In this document: positions 1 to 5,630 of the stretch, one piece after another
Layout of the letters: each line of letters starts with the position of its first letter
Numbering within the stretch: position 1 is the first letter of the stretch
Origin: UBA1081 sp045535305
GTDB taxonomy: Bacteria; Bacillota; Clostridia; Oscillospirales; Acutalibacteraceae
DNA: 10,226 nucleotides
Assembly: GCA_045535305.1 (NCBI GenBank)
Contig: JAZSLJ010000077.1
Coordinates: 1-10,226 of the forward strand
Reading direction: 5' to 3'
Notes under the pieces: generated by a model
Databases searched by the model: none
Told to the model about the DNA's origin: nothing
Seen by the model: the letters and a program-made list of their open reading frames with translations, nothing else
Translations under genes and position numbers: made by a program

Positions 1-1
1 T

Positions 2-61
2 ACGGGTGCGGTGGAAAATAGGTCTGTCGCGAATGTTGAAGATAAACACTTCCTTTCATAA
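2..61 (+). CDS. Possible 3' end of an upstream gene (partial)
   Basis: One forward frame is open from the left edge and stops at a TAA at 59-61, giving 19 residues (TGAVENRSVANVEDKHFLS). It is too short to identify. The other two forward frames also give short peptides, one stopping after six codons, so coding is not proven. It matters because a gene ending here, such as a TnpB or a reverse transcriptase, would give context for the hairpin-rich stretch that follows at once. Confidence 0.25.
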   Translation, partial: TGAVENRSVANVEDKHFLS

Positions 62-80
62 AATTTTTATATGTAAAGTT

Positions 81-333
81 AGTAGGTGACATTTTTTGTC
101 ACCTACTAGAATTACCTGATGCGAAGATTCCAATGGGCACTTGATGCCCATTGGGAAAAGCATAACTAATATCTTCCAAGTGGCTAAAATAGCCATTTGG
201 AGAATATGGGTATAAAAATTTAGTGAAGGGCAAAAATAGCTCTTCACTAAAAAATGTGACGCAGTATTCATATACCTGAAATTTGGATTTTTGAGTATAA
301 AAAAACACCTGCTACTTTTGAAGTAACAAGTGT
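81..333. other. Row of tandem hairpins in a gene-free stretch
   Basis: The stretch 62-454 has no convincing gene but contains consecutive stem-loops. H1: AGTAGGTGAC 81-90 with 98-107. H2: CCAATGGGCA 130-139 with 145-154. H3: CCAAGTGGCT 176-185 with 191-200, one G-T pair. H4: TTTAGTGAAGGGC 219-231 with 239-251, one G-T pair. H5 is weak: TATAC 271-275 with 295-299, plus a GAAAT/ATTTT inner stem. H6: 305-317 with 321-333. H1 to H4 start 49, 46 and 43 bases apart. The tops of H3 (182-194) and H4 (229-241) match at 11 of 13 bases (GGC-w-AAAATAGC-y), and H2 and H3 share a TTCCAA...TTGG outer frame. The G-T pairs in H2 to H4 favour a plus-strand RNA. It could be a structured ncRNA, an omegaRNA-like or IS200/IS605-type end, or a terminator cluster. 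The hairpins are seen; any function is inference. Confidence 0.6.
295..333 (-). terminator. Minus-strand rho-independent terminator
   Basis: Read on the minus strand, arms 333-321 and 317-305 form a 13-bp stem. Its two non-Watson-Crick positions (309/329 and 312/326) are G-U pairs on this strand but C-A mismatches on the plus strand. The loop is 3 nt and seven U residues follow (A-run 299-305 on plus). This is a textbook terminator geometry pointing leftward. Confidence 0.6.
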
Positions 334-365
334 ATGTAATGTAGAAAAGTTTTATTTATTAATGT

Positions 366-393
366 ATAATAATTTTAGTGAGACTTTTTACAA
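366..393 (-). promoter_or_regulatory. Candidate minus-strand sigma-A promoter
   Basis: On the minus strand TTGTAA (393-388) is followed after 16 bases by TATTAT (371-366). Transcription would begin near 359 and meet the terminator at 333-295, giving an RNA of roughly 60-65 nt. It lies back to back with, and overlaps, the ECF-type promoter on the plus strand. The match is moderate in A+T-rich DNA. Confidence 0.3.
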
Positions 394-406
394 GTTTGTT
401 CGTTTA
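379..406 (+). promoter_or_regulatory. ECF-type promoter of the first sigma operon
   Basis: TGAGAC (379-384), a 16-base spacer and CGTTTA (401-406) resemble the TGAAAC-N16/17-CGT promoters of Bacillus ECF sigma factors. A start near 413 would leave about 40 nt of leader before the ATG at 455. A similar element (TGAATC-17-CGTTATA) precedes the second ECF gene. Autoregulation by the product is the usual pattern and is inferred here. A TATAAT at 365-370 could add a sigma-A start. Confidence 0.5.
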
Positions 407-454
407 ATAAGTGAAAGGAATAAACACACACCTTTCGGAAAGGAGTTTAAAGTA

Positions 455-1012
455 ATGGATAACGGTGCAAGTAGCTACCGCCGTTTTCTTGATGGCGATG
501 ACACAGCTTTGGCAGAAATCGTGAGAGATTACAGAGATGGACTTATACTTTATCTAAACGGTATAGTTAACAACATTTCTGTTGCCGAAGAATTAATGGA
601 AGAAACTCTGTTTAAGCTTATAACTAAAAAGCCTCGCTTCAATGCTAAATATTCGTTTAAAACATGGCTATATACTATAGGACGAAATGTAGCGATTGAT
701 TATCTAAGACATAATTCAAAATTGTCTGACTCATCCTTTGACGATTTAGAAAATTATATCCAAGATGAATATGACTTGGAAAGACTATATATCATTGAGG
801 AACAAAAGATAATAGTTCATAGAGCGTTGAAAAAATTAAATACAGAGTACAGGCAGGTTCTTTGGCTAATTTATTTTGAAGAGCTTCCCCATACCGAAGC
901 AGCTGTCATTATGAAAAAAACTTCCCGACAAATGAAAAATCTTGTTTACCGTGCAAAAACTGCATTAAAAACAGAACTTGAAAAGGAGGACTTTTATTAT
1001 GAAGAGTTATGA
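455..1012 (+). CDS. ECF-type RNA polymerase sigma factor (sigma-70 family)
   Basis: This 185-residue protein should bind core RNA polymerase and direct it to a small regulon, probably including its own operon. Region 2 covers about residues 14-88; its promoter -10 recognition helix is visible in the conserved segment FKTWLYTIGRNVAIDYLRHN (68-87). An acidic linker (about 88-115) leads to region 4 (about 119-175), with a helix-turn-helix around 144-171 (LPHTEAAVIMKKTSRQMKNL). The frame is open back to an ATG at 362, but the start at 455 is preferred: GGAAAGGAG (437-445) sits 9 bases upstream, the family match begins there, and the ECF-type promoter lies inside the longer version. The 3' end overlaps the next gene by 14 bases, as sigma/anti-sigma pairs often do. 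The ECF subgroup cannot be named by eye. Confidence 0.93.
   Translation: MDNGASSYRRFLDGDDTALAEIVRDYRDGLILYLNGIVNNISVAEELMEETLFKLITKKPRFNAKYSFKTWLYTIGRNVAIDYLRHNSKLSDSSFDDLENYIQDEYDLERLYIIEEQKIIVHRALKKLNTEYRQVLWLIYFEELPHTEAAVIMKKTSRQMKNLVYRAKTALKTELEKEDFYYEEL
983..989 (+). promoter_or_regulatory. Ribosome binding site deciding the start at 999
   Basis: AAGGAGG lies inside the end of the sigma gene, 9 bases before the ATG at 999. An in-frame ATG at 978 lies upstream of this site and is therefore unlikely to be used. Confidence 0.8.
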
Positions 1013-1754
1013 TGAAGTAACAAATAATTTACTTAAACGCAGAGACCGCTACGATGCGGAACAAAAACATAAAAGAAAAAAAGTTATAAGCCTCACAACT
1101 TCAGTTTGTTGCTTATTCTTGTTTTCGCTAATTGGCTTGGGGGTGTGGCAAAGCGGAATGTTTGAAACAACACCGTTAGACAAAACATTGGAAGATGCAT
1201 TATATCCCGGCATAAAGGACAATTTTTACGAAAGCAAAGGCGAATTTCCAGATAATCCTGCGGCAAATAATAAAATTGTAATTAACACTCTGAACGGAAT
1301 TTCTGCAGGTAGAATGAATATCTGTCTGTTAGTTGATGACTTTGTTGAAATGACCCTTGACGAAATGATTGCATACTACGGTGTTGACTTTGTACCCGAT
1401 GTTCCGGCAGATATAAAACCATGGCCAGAAAATGAACAGTGTGGTATTTATAAAAGAAATGATGGAACCAGTGAAGTATATTGGGATGCTGAAATATTGA
1501 ATTATTCCAATGAAGATTTTACACGAAGTGTCAACCTTGAAGTCGCTAAGGGACATATTCCTTGGGTGGATTATATGCACTTTGACACTGAAGATGAAAC
1601 ATCTGTAATCAATAATGTTGAGCTTAAGATTGGCAAAACTGACGAAGGGTACTATTATACTGAATTTATATATAATAACGTTGGTTTTACAATCTGTACA
1701 AAAGGTTTAACACAGGATGAATTTGTTGCAATTATTATGTCTATTATAAAGTAA
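999..1754 (+). CDS. Single-pass membrane protein, probable anti-sigma/sensor partner
   Basis: The 251-residue product has a basic cytoplasmic head of about 28 residues (MKSYDEVTNNLLKRRDRYDA...), one membrane helix (about 28-50, containing a CC pair) and an extracytoplasmic part of about 200 residues rich in acidic and aromatic residues. It overlaps the ECF sigma gene by 14 bases and has its own strong AAGGAGG, so it is translationally linked to it. By position and topology it is probably the anti-sigma factor or a signal sensor. The short head shows no HxxxCxxC zinc motif, so it is not a classical ZAS-domain anti-sigma factor. I recognise the general type from Clostridia but not a named outer domain. 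It could instead be a target of the sigma factor rather than its inhibitor. Confidence 0.8.
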   Translation: MKSYDEVTNNLLKRRDRYDAEQKHKRKKVISLTTSVCCLFLFSLIGLGVWQSGMFETTPLDKTLEDALYPGIKDNFYESKGEFPDNPAANNKIVINTLNGISAGRMNICLLVDDFVEMTLDEMIAYYGVDFVPDVPADIKPWPENEQCGIYKRNDGTSEVYWDAEILNYSNEDFTRSVNLEVAKGHIPWVDYMHFDTEDETSVINNVELKIGKTDEGYYYTEFIYNNVGFTICTKGLTQDEFVAIIMSIIK

Positions 1755-1774
1755 TTAAACAAATTATTAAATCA

Positions 1775-1812
1775 CCCGTTGTTGCAGTTCTCCTGCCTCA
1801 ACGGGGATTTAT
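1775..1812 (+). terminator. Terminator after the first sigma operon
   Basis: CCCGTTG (1775-1781) pairs with CAACGGG (1799-1805), with an inner GCAG/CTGC stem (1784-1787 with 1793-1796) and a small internal bulge. ATTTATTTATT follows. It begins 20 bases after the stop codon at 1754. Confidence 0.65.
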
Positions 1813-1848
1813 TTATTCGCCCTTAAAATACAGCAGTACATACGCATT

Positions 1849-1886
1849 AACTGCTCTCCTCGTGAGGGCAGTTTTTCTTTGTTTTG
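1849..1886 (+). terminator. Second, stronger terminator
   Basis: AACTGCTCTC (1849-1858) pairs with GAGGGCAGTT (1864-1873) through one T-G pair around a 5-base loop. A T-rich tract TTTTCTTTGTTTT follows. It backs up the hairpin at 1775. Confidence 0.8.
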
Positions 1887-2087
1887 AGTTATAGTCCGTT
1901 TTATGGGACTCTGAAATTTGTATAATACAATCAGGTATGATACAATTATTGTGACCTCAGATTGGAGTGATTTTCATCCCCCTCTATATAATTAATAGGG
2001 AACTTTTGCAAAATCACCCATTATAGAGCAACAAGTGAAAATTAAAATCCGTAACACGAAAATGTCAATTTAGTAAAAATACAAGTT
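1887..2087. other. Gene-free spacer with a short direct repeat
   Basis: Together with the two terminators this is part of the roughly 400-base gap between 1754 and 2158. No gene is seen. It holds TATAATACAAT (1921-1931) and TATGATACAAT (1936-1946), a direct repeat with a 15-base period, and nothing else clear. TGTCAA at 2063-2068 forms a dyad with TTGACA at 2088-2093, which is the -35 box of the following promoter. Confidence 0.4.
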
Positions 2088-2117
2088 TTGACACTTTTCA
2101 CCCGAAAAAGATAGTAA
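2088..2117 (+). promoter_or_regulatory. Sigma-A-type promoter of the DUF6076/sigma pair
   Basis: A consensus TTGACA (2088-2093) is followed by GATAGT (2110-2115, spacer 16) or TAGTAA (2112-2117, spacer 18). The dyad partner TGTCAA upstream (2063-2068), with flanking A/T symmetry, could be an operator half-site. The -35 box is convincing; the -10 box is weak. Confidence 0.45.
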
Positions 2118-2157
2118 AATAACCTCAAAAATTCAAAAAAGGAGATGAAAAAGCACT

Positions 2158-3285
2158 ATGGGAGCCTTTTCTGTAACAGTTGCATACCGTGACGGAAGAG
2201 CATATTGGAACAAAAAGAACTATCCTGCCGGTATATTCGCAACAAGTTTTTTGAATGTTTTTTATAAAAATGATACCGCCGCAAGAATTTCCGTATTTTC
2301 AGACGAAATTAACCACAATATACTCAAGCAGTTAAGGTGCGGCTATCTCAATATCCGTAATTTTACCGATACAGGCAGAATGATTCTTGAAGAGTTGAAA
2401 GCTCTTCCCAACATTCCTATTTACAGTATCTTTGACTTTGATACCATTCGAGAAAGAGTGGCATATCTCTTCAGTGAAGAAACAGGACAGCGTATCTGTG
2501 ATTACTTTGTACGAAGAGCTGAAATTGGACTTATACCCCAAGATGAAGTTATAGTTGATACTGCTTACCGCCATTGTGATTTTGAGCATATAAACGAGTG
2601 CGAAGGAATCATAAATGAGTTAACCGAAATTATTACATTCTTCAATAATATCAGCGATGATATGTACTATGCTCATAAAAAACTTATTGCTTTTGTAAAA
2701 GCTCTGTCCGATATTGAAAAGCACGATGAGGGACATCTCTTGCCTGTCGCAAAGCAGATATTCGGTAACAAGACTTTTTCGGTAAATAAAGAGTTTATTG
2801 AGGTCAGGAAAAACATAAAGAGTCAGCACACAACAGTCGCAAGAAAGCTCTATTTTGACAGCTTTTACAGCTTCATTGTTACGGATTTCTTTGAGGGCTT
2901 GCACCATGGTCATTACCCCAAAAGGTGCGAGATTTGCGGTAGACATTTTCTTATGCAGAGTGCAAGAAAGCAGAAATACTGTACTAACGGCATAGCACCT
3001 GAAAAGATAAACGGACAGAAGCTCACTTGCAGACAGTACGCTGCCGCTATCCGTAAAAAGGAGCTCTCTGAAAACAATCCCATTATGGATATTTATAATA
3101 AACGTTGCAGCTGTATCCGTACCGAAGCTTTACGAGGTACCATAACTGCCGACTTTGCAGAAAAGGCAAAGGTAATAGCAAAGAATAGAATGCTTTTAGC
3201 CAAGCGTGACCCTGAATATTTCAAAACACAGTACAAAAAGGATTTAAGCCGTAAAAAGCTTTACGCTGATACGGAGAAAAACTAA
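2158..3285 (+). CDS. DUF6076-like protein with C-terminal zinc-finger-like region
   Basis: This 375-residue protein has no signal peptide or membrane segment. Residues 1-250 are a mixed helical region without a motif I can name. Near the C-terminus is a metal-site pattern: C257-x2-C260-G-R-x-F, then KYC275 and C291-R-Q-Y-A-A-A-I-R-K-K. This resembles the CGNR/treble-clef type of zinc finger (CxxCG...YCS..CR..A..RK) with an insert between the third and fourth cysteines. The tail (340-371) is very basic. A DNA- or RNA-binding role is therefore likely, but its partner is unknown. The assignment to DUF6076 is from recalled similarity. GGAGAT (2141-2146) precedes the ATG. The sigma-like gene follows after only 18 bases, so the two are probably co-transcribed and may act together. 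Confidence 0.88.
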   Translation: MGAFSVTVAYRDGRAYWNKKNYPAGIFATSFLNVFYKNDTAARISVFSDEINHNILKQLRCGYLNIRNFTDTGRMILEELKALPNIPIYSIFDFDTIRERVAYLFSEETGQRICDYFVRRAEIGLIPQDEVIVDTAYRHCDFEHINECEGIINELTEIITFFNNISDDMYYAHKKLIAFVKALSDIEKHDEGHLLPVAKQIFGNKTFSVNKEFIEVRKNIKSQHTTVARKLYFDSFYSFIVTDFFEGLHHGHYPKRCEICGRHFLMQSARKQKYCTNGIAPEKINGQKLTCRQYAAAIRKKELSENNPIMDIYNKRCSCIRTEALRGTITADFAEKAKVIAKNRMLLAKRDPEYFKTQYKKDLSRKKLYADTEKN

Positions 3286-3303
3286 CGGAAAGGATGTGGC
3301 ACA

Positions 3304-4185
3304 ATGAAAAAATGGGAAGAAGATTTATATATGTTTCACTGTGCCACGGCACCTAAAGAAAGGAAATCTCTGCAGGAATATATTGAGCTTTACCTGACCG
3401 AAAAAGACGAAAGGTATTTTGAATATTTTCTACACTTTTATGAACCAAGACTCAACGATAAGATTTACGGTATAGTACACAACTATGCTATGCAGGGGCA
3501 TTTTGCTGATTTAAAAATGGTCTTCGTTCACGGACTTTACAAAGCTCTTGAAAAGTATGATTTATCGCAGAATGTTCCGTTCCTGTATTTTGCAAAGTAT
3601 TATTATGATTATGAGATTCACGAATATATTCGTTCAATGAGGCACGGTCTTACCATACCAAATGCCGATGAGGACAAAATGCTCCGCAAAGCTATGGCTC
3701 TTTACAGAGAGTACGGAGAAGTGGCTACTCAGGAAAACATTGAAAAGATAGCCGAACAGATTGACCGTTCACCCAAATTTACCTGTGAGCTAATTACTGC
3801 CGGTCTCCGTAACACCTTGTTTATACCGTTTTACAAGGAATACTGTGACGAAGATTCAGAGGAAACCGCAGAGGATGTTACAAGCGAAAACACCTTTAAT
3901 CCGGAGCTTGAGCTTATCCGAAAAGAGCAGTCTGAGGCAGTGTGGGGTGCATATAACGACCTTGATATCGGTACACAGCTGATGATTGCTGATAATCTTG
4001 CTTTCTGCCCTGAATGTCACAGCATATTTGAAATGCAAAAAGACAAAAACGGCGAACCCGTTAAGGTCCGCCGTAAGAAGAAAACGTATAAAGAGATCGC
4101 AACACTTAATGAAATGTCAGAAGAGGAAAGCGTGAGAGTTGCTCTGCAGAAGGGGTATGAGGTGATGAGGGAGAAGTTGATATAA
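3304..4185 (+). CDS. Sigma-70-like protein with cysteine insertion in region 4
   Basis: The 293-residue soluble protein reads as a divergent sigma factor. A region 2-like segment lies at about 36-115 (FYEPRLNDKIYGIVHNY, then YFAKYYYDYEIHEYIRSMRH with the aromatic and basic residues expected of regions 2.3/2.4). A region 3-like helical segment lies at about 116-175 (ENIEKIAEQIDRSP). An acidic linker (178-200) follows, then a region 4-like end at 205-293 (KKTYKEIATLNEMSEEESVRVALQKGYEVMREKL). Unusually, region 4 holds an insert with C235-P-E-C238-H239 and a basic stretch KVRRKKK (254-260), which could bind metal or a partner. It follows the DUF6076-like gene by 18 bases behind AAAGGATG. It is longer than an ECF factor and matches none of the classical groups by eye. 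It could also be a phage- or element-type transcription activator. Confidence 0.8.
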   Translation: MKKWEEDLYMFHCATAPKERKSLQEYIELYLTEKDERYFEYFLHFYEPRLNDKIYGIVHNYAMQGHFADLKMVFVHGLYKALEKYDLSQNVPFLYFAKYYYDYEIHEYIRSMRHGLTIPNADEDKMLRKAMALYREYGEVATQENIEKIAEQIDRSPKFTCELITAGLRNTLFIPFYKEYCDEDSEETAEDVTSENTFNPELELIRKEQSEAVWGAYNDLDIGTQLMIADNLAFCPECHSIFEMQKDKNGEPVKVRRKKKTYKEIATLNEMSEEESVRVALQKGYEVMREKLI

Positions 4186-4193
4186 ACAGAAAA

Positions 4194-4236
4194 ATCCCCG
4201 TTGGTGCAGGTTAATGCAACAACGGGGATAACTTTA
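4194..4236 (+). terminator. Terminator after the DUF6076/sigma pair
   Basis: ATCCCCGTTG (4194-4203) pairs with CAACGGGGAT (4220-4229), with an inner TGCA/TGCA stem (4205-4208 with 4215-4218). AACTTTATT follows on the plus strand. The T-run is actually better on the minus strand (AAAAAT upstream on plus), so it may work both ways. It resembles the hairpin at 1775-1805. Confidence 0.7.
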
Positions 4237-4304
4237 TTATGTGCGTTGCTTTATTTGTTAGATTTTGTAATCTGCAAGTAATGTATAACTAATTTATAAA
4301 ATCA

Positions 4305-4313
4305 TGATATAAT
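4305..4313 (+). promoter_or_regulatory. Extended -10 sigma-A promoter
   Basis: TGATATAAT (4305-4313) is a perfect extended -10 element, with no clear -35 box at the normal distance. It would give a basal transcript of the ECF-ABC operon starting near 4320. Confidence 0.45.
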
Positions 4314-4316
4314 AAA

Positions 4317-4346
4317 TGAATCCTTTTTCAAACCGAAAACGTTATA
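4317..4346 (+). promoter_or_regulatory. ECF-type promoter of the second sigma operon
   Basis: TGAATC (4317-4322), a 17-base spacer and CGTTATA (4340-4346) fit the ECF promoter pattern. The initiation point would lie very close to the ribosome binding site at 4354. A basal sigma-A promoter plus an autoregulated ECF promoter is a common arrangement, but only sequence similarity supports it here. Confidence 0.4.
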
Positions 4347-4368
4347 TATATGTAAGGAAGTGATAAAA

Positions 4369-4887
4369 TTGGATGAAATAGAGCTTGTCTGTCGAGCAAA
4401 GATTGGAGATAAAGAAGCGTTAAATAAAATCGTAGATATGTACTATGATGAAATTTACAAATTTCTTTATCGCCGTATGGGTAATAAAGCCGCTGCAGAG
4501 GATGTTACTCAGGATACTTTTATCAAATTCATAAAAAACCTTCCTTATTACAAAGAAAAGAATAAGCTCAGAAGCTTTCTTTTTACTGTTGCAATAAACA
4601 CCTCAAATGATTTTTTTCGCAGACATAAACAAGAACTTTCCTTCCTTACTCTTGATAATATAGGCGAAGAACTCATAGAAGATGAAACCTTGCAAAAAGA
4701 AGAAGCTTTAATAGTGCGAGAGGCTGTTCTGTCTCTTCCTGATGTACAGAGGGATGTTATTATTCTCAGGTTTTATCACAATTTAAAAATCAAAGAAATT
4801 GCATCTGTACAAAAGGTTCCTGTTCCAACGGTGAAAACCCGTTTAAGAAGAGCTCTGAAGGCTTTAAAGGAGTGTGAATTATGGTAA
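4369..4887 (+). CDS. ECF-type RNA polymerase sigma factor (sigma-70 family)
   Basis: The 172-residue product is a compact ECF factor. Region 2 spans about residues 10-88, with AAAEDVTQDTFIKF (41-54) as the core-binding segment and LRSFLFTVAINTSNDFFRR (67-85) as the -10 recognition segment. Region 4 spans about 113-168, with its helix-turn-helix in IKEIASVQKVPVPTVKTRLR (141-160). The start chosen is TTG at 4369, because AAGGAAG (4354-4360) lies 8 bases before it. A GTG at 4360 is in frame but overlaps the end of that site and leaves no spacing. The gene overlaps the next one by 7 bases (ATGGTAA). By position it controls the membrane protein/ABC operon that it heads. The exact ECF subgroup is not assignable by eye. 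Confidence 0.92.
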   Translation: MDEIELVCRAKIGDKEALNKIVDMYYDEIYKFLYRRMGNKAAAEDVTQDTFIKFIKNLPYYKEKNKLRSFLFTVAINTSNDFFRRHKQELSFLTLDNIGEELIEDETLQKEEALIVREAVLSLPDVQRDVIILRFYHNLKIKEIASVQKVPVPTVKTRLRRALKALKECELW

Positions 4888-5630
4888 ACAAAAAAGAAAT
4901 CACAAAAGTTCTTTCACTATACGAAACTGAACAACACAACCAAGAGGCTATAGATAAGCTGAAGGCACAAGCTTCAAAGATTAACACAAGACACATACCT
5001 GCATTTTCACTATCAGGCTTTTTGTCAGGTGTGGTAAAAGGTCTTACACCTTGGTTTTTTGTGCTTTCTCTTATATATCTGATAGTTGTATTTGAGATAA
5101 GCCTAAACTCACAATCAACTATTTTTCCTCTTGTTTCCTGCATTTTGACTCCATTTCTTGCGGTAGGTGGTTTAGGCTGCATTTATTTTTCATCTTCATT
5201 ACAATTTTTGGAAATGGAAAGCGCTTGTCTGTATAAGCCTGAAACTGTTTTTGCAGGAAGATTAGTTTTGTGTGGAATATATGACCTTATTATAGTATGT
5301 ATCAGCAGTATGATATCAGAAACTTTTTTCTACACTATCACTCTTTCACTTATTGCTTTTTTGCTTTCATCAATTGCTGTACTTTCAATGTGCAGTATTT
5401 TCAATATCAAATCCGTTATAGGATTATCAGCAGGAATTCTGTGTATATTAGTCGGTTCGGTTGTTTCGCAGAGCGAAATAACAATCCGAATTCAGAGCTT
5501 TTTGTGGGGTTTGCCGCTTGGTAATATTACTATAACTTTATTTGTACTTCTTCTTTTAGTTCTGTTTATCGGTTTTATTGCAATTAAAAATTTTAAATTT
5601 GAAAGGCTGGTGAAAATATATGAAGCTTGA
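4881..5630 (+). CDS. Six-helix membrane protein, probable anti-sigma factor of the ABC operon
   Basis: The 249-residue protein begins with about 50 cytoplasmic residues including a charged helix (SLYETEQHNQEAIDKLKAQA, 12-31). About six membrane helices follow, at roughly 54-73, 79-104, 128-145, 149-174, 178-196 and 211-235. Between helices 2 and 3 lies FLEMESACLYKPETVFAGRL (109-128), a segment I associate from memory with ECF-linked membrane proteins. It overlaps the sigma gene by 7 bases and the ABC ATPase gene by 11, and AAAGGAG (4866-4872) precedes it. Its place between sigma and transporter suggests it holds the sigma factor at the membrane until a signal arrives, perhaps through the transporter. 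No zinc anti-sigma motif is present. It could alternatively be a second permease subunit. Confidence 0.82.
   Translation: MVNKKEITKVLSLYETEQHNQEAIDKLKAQASKINTRHIPAFSLSGFLSGVVKGLTPWFFVLSLIYLIVVFEISLNSQSTIFPLVSCILTPFLAVGGLGCIYFSSSLQFLEMESACLYKPETVFAGRLVLCGIYDLIIVCISSMISETFFYTITLSLIAFLLSSIAVLSMCSIFNIKSVIGLSAGILCILVGSVVSQSEITIRIQSFLWGLPLGNITITLFVLLLLVLFIGFIAIKNFKFERLVKIYEA

Noticed and set aside
56..308. Two minus-strand frames of 69-71 codons across the hairpin row
   Set aside because: They run through the stem-loops, have no ribosome binding site worth naming, and their peptides look like random A+T-rich translation.
81..333. CRISPR array
   Set aside because: The units are individual palindromes of differing sequence, not identical direct repeats with unique spacers.
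362..454. N-terminal extension of the first ECF sigma factor from the ATG at 362
   Set aside because: The 31 extra residues do not fit the family, the strong ribosome binding site belongs to 455, and the ECF-type promoter lies inside this stretch.
1921..1946. Promoter or iteron-type origin from the repeated TATAATACAAT
   Set aside because: There are only two copies, no -35 box stands at a usable distance, and no replication gene is nearby.
4790..5182. 130-codon minus-strand frame
   Set aside because: It is antisense to the sigma/membrane protein junction, where both plus-strand genes are clear and well supported; it has no domain signal.
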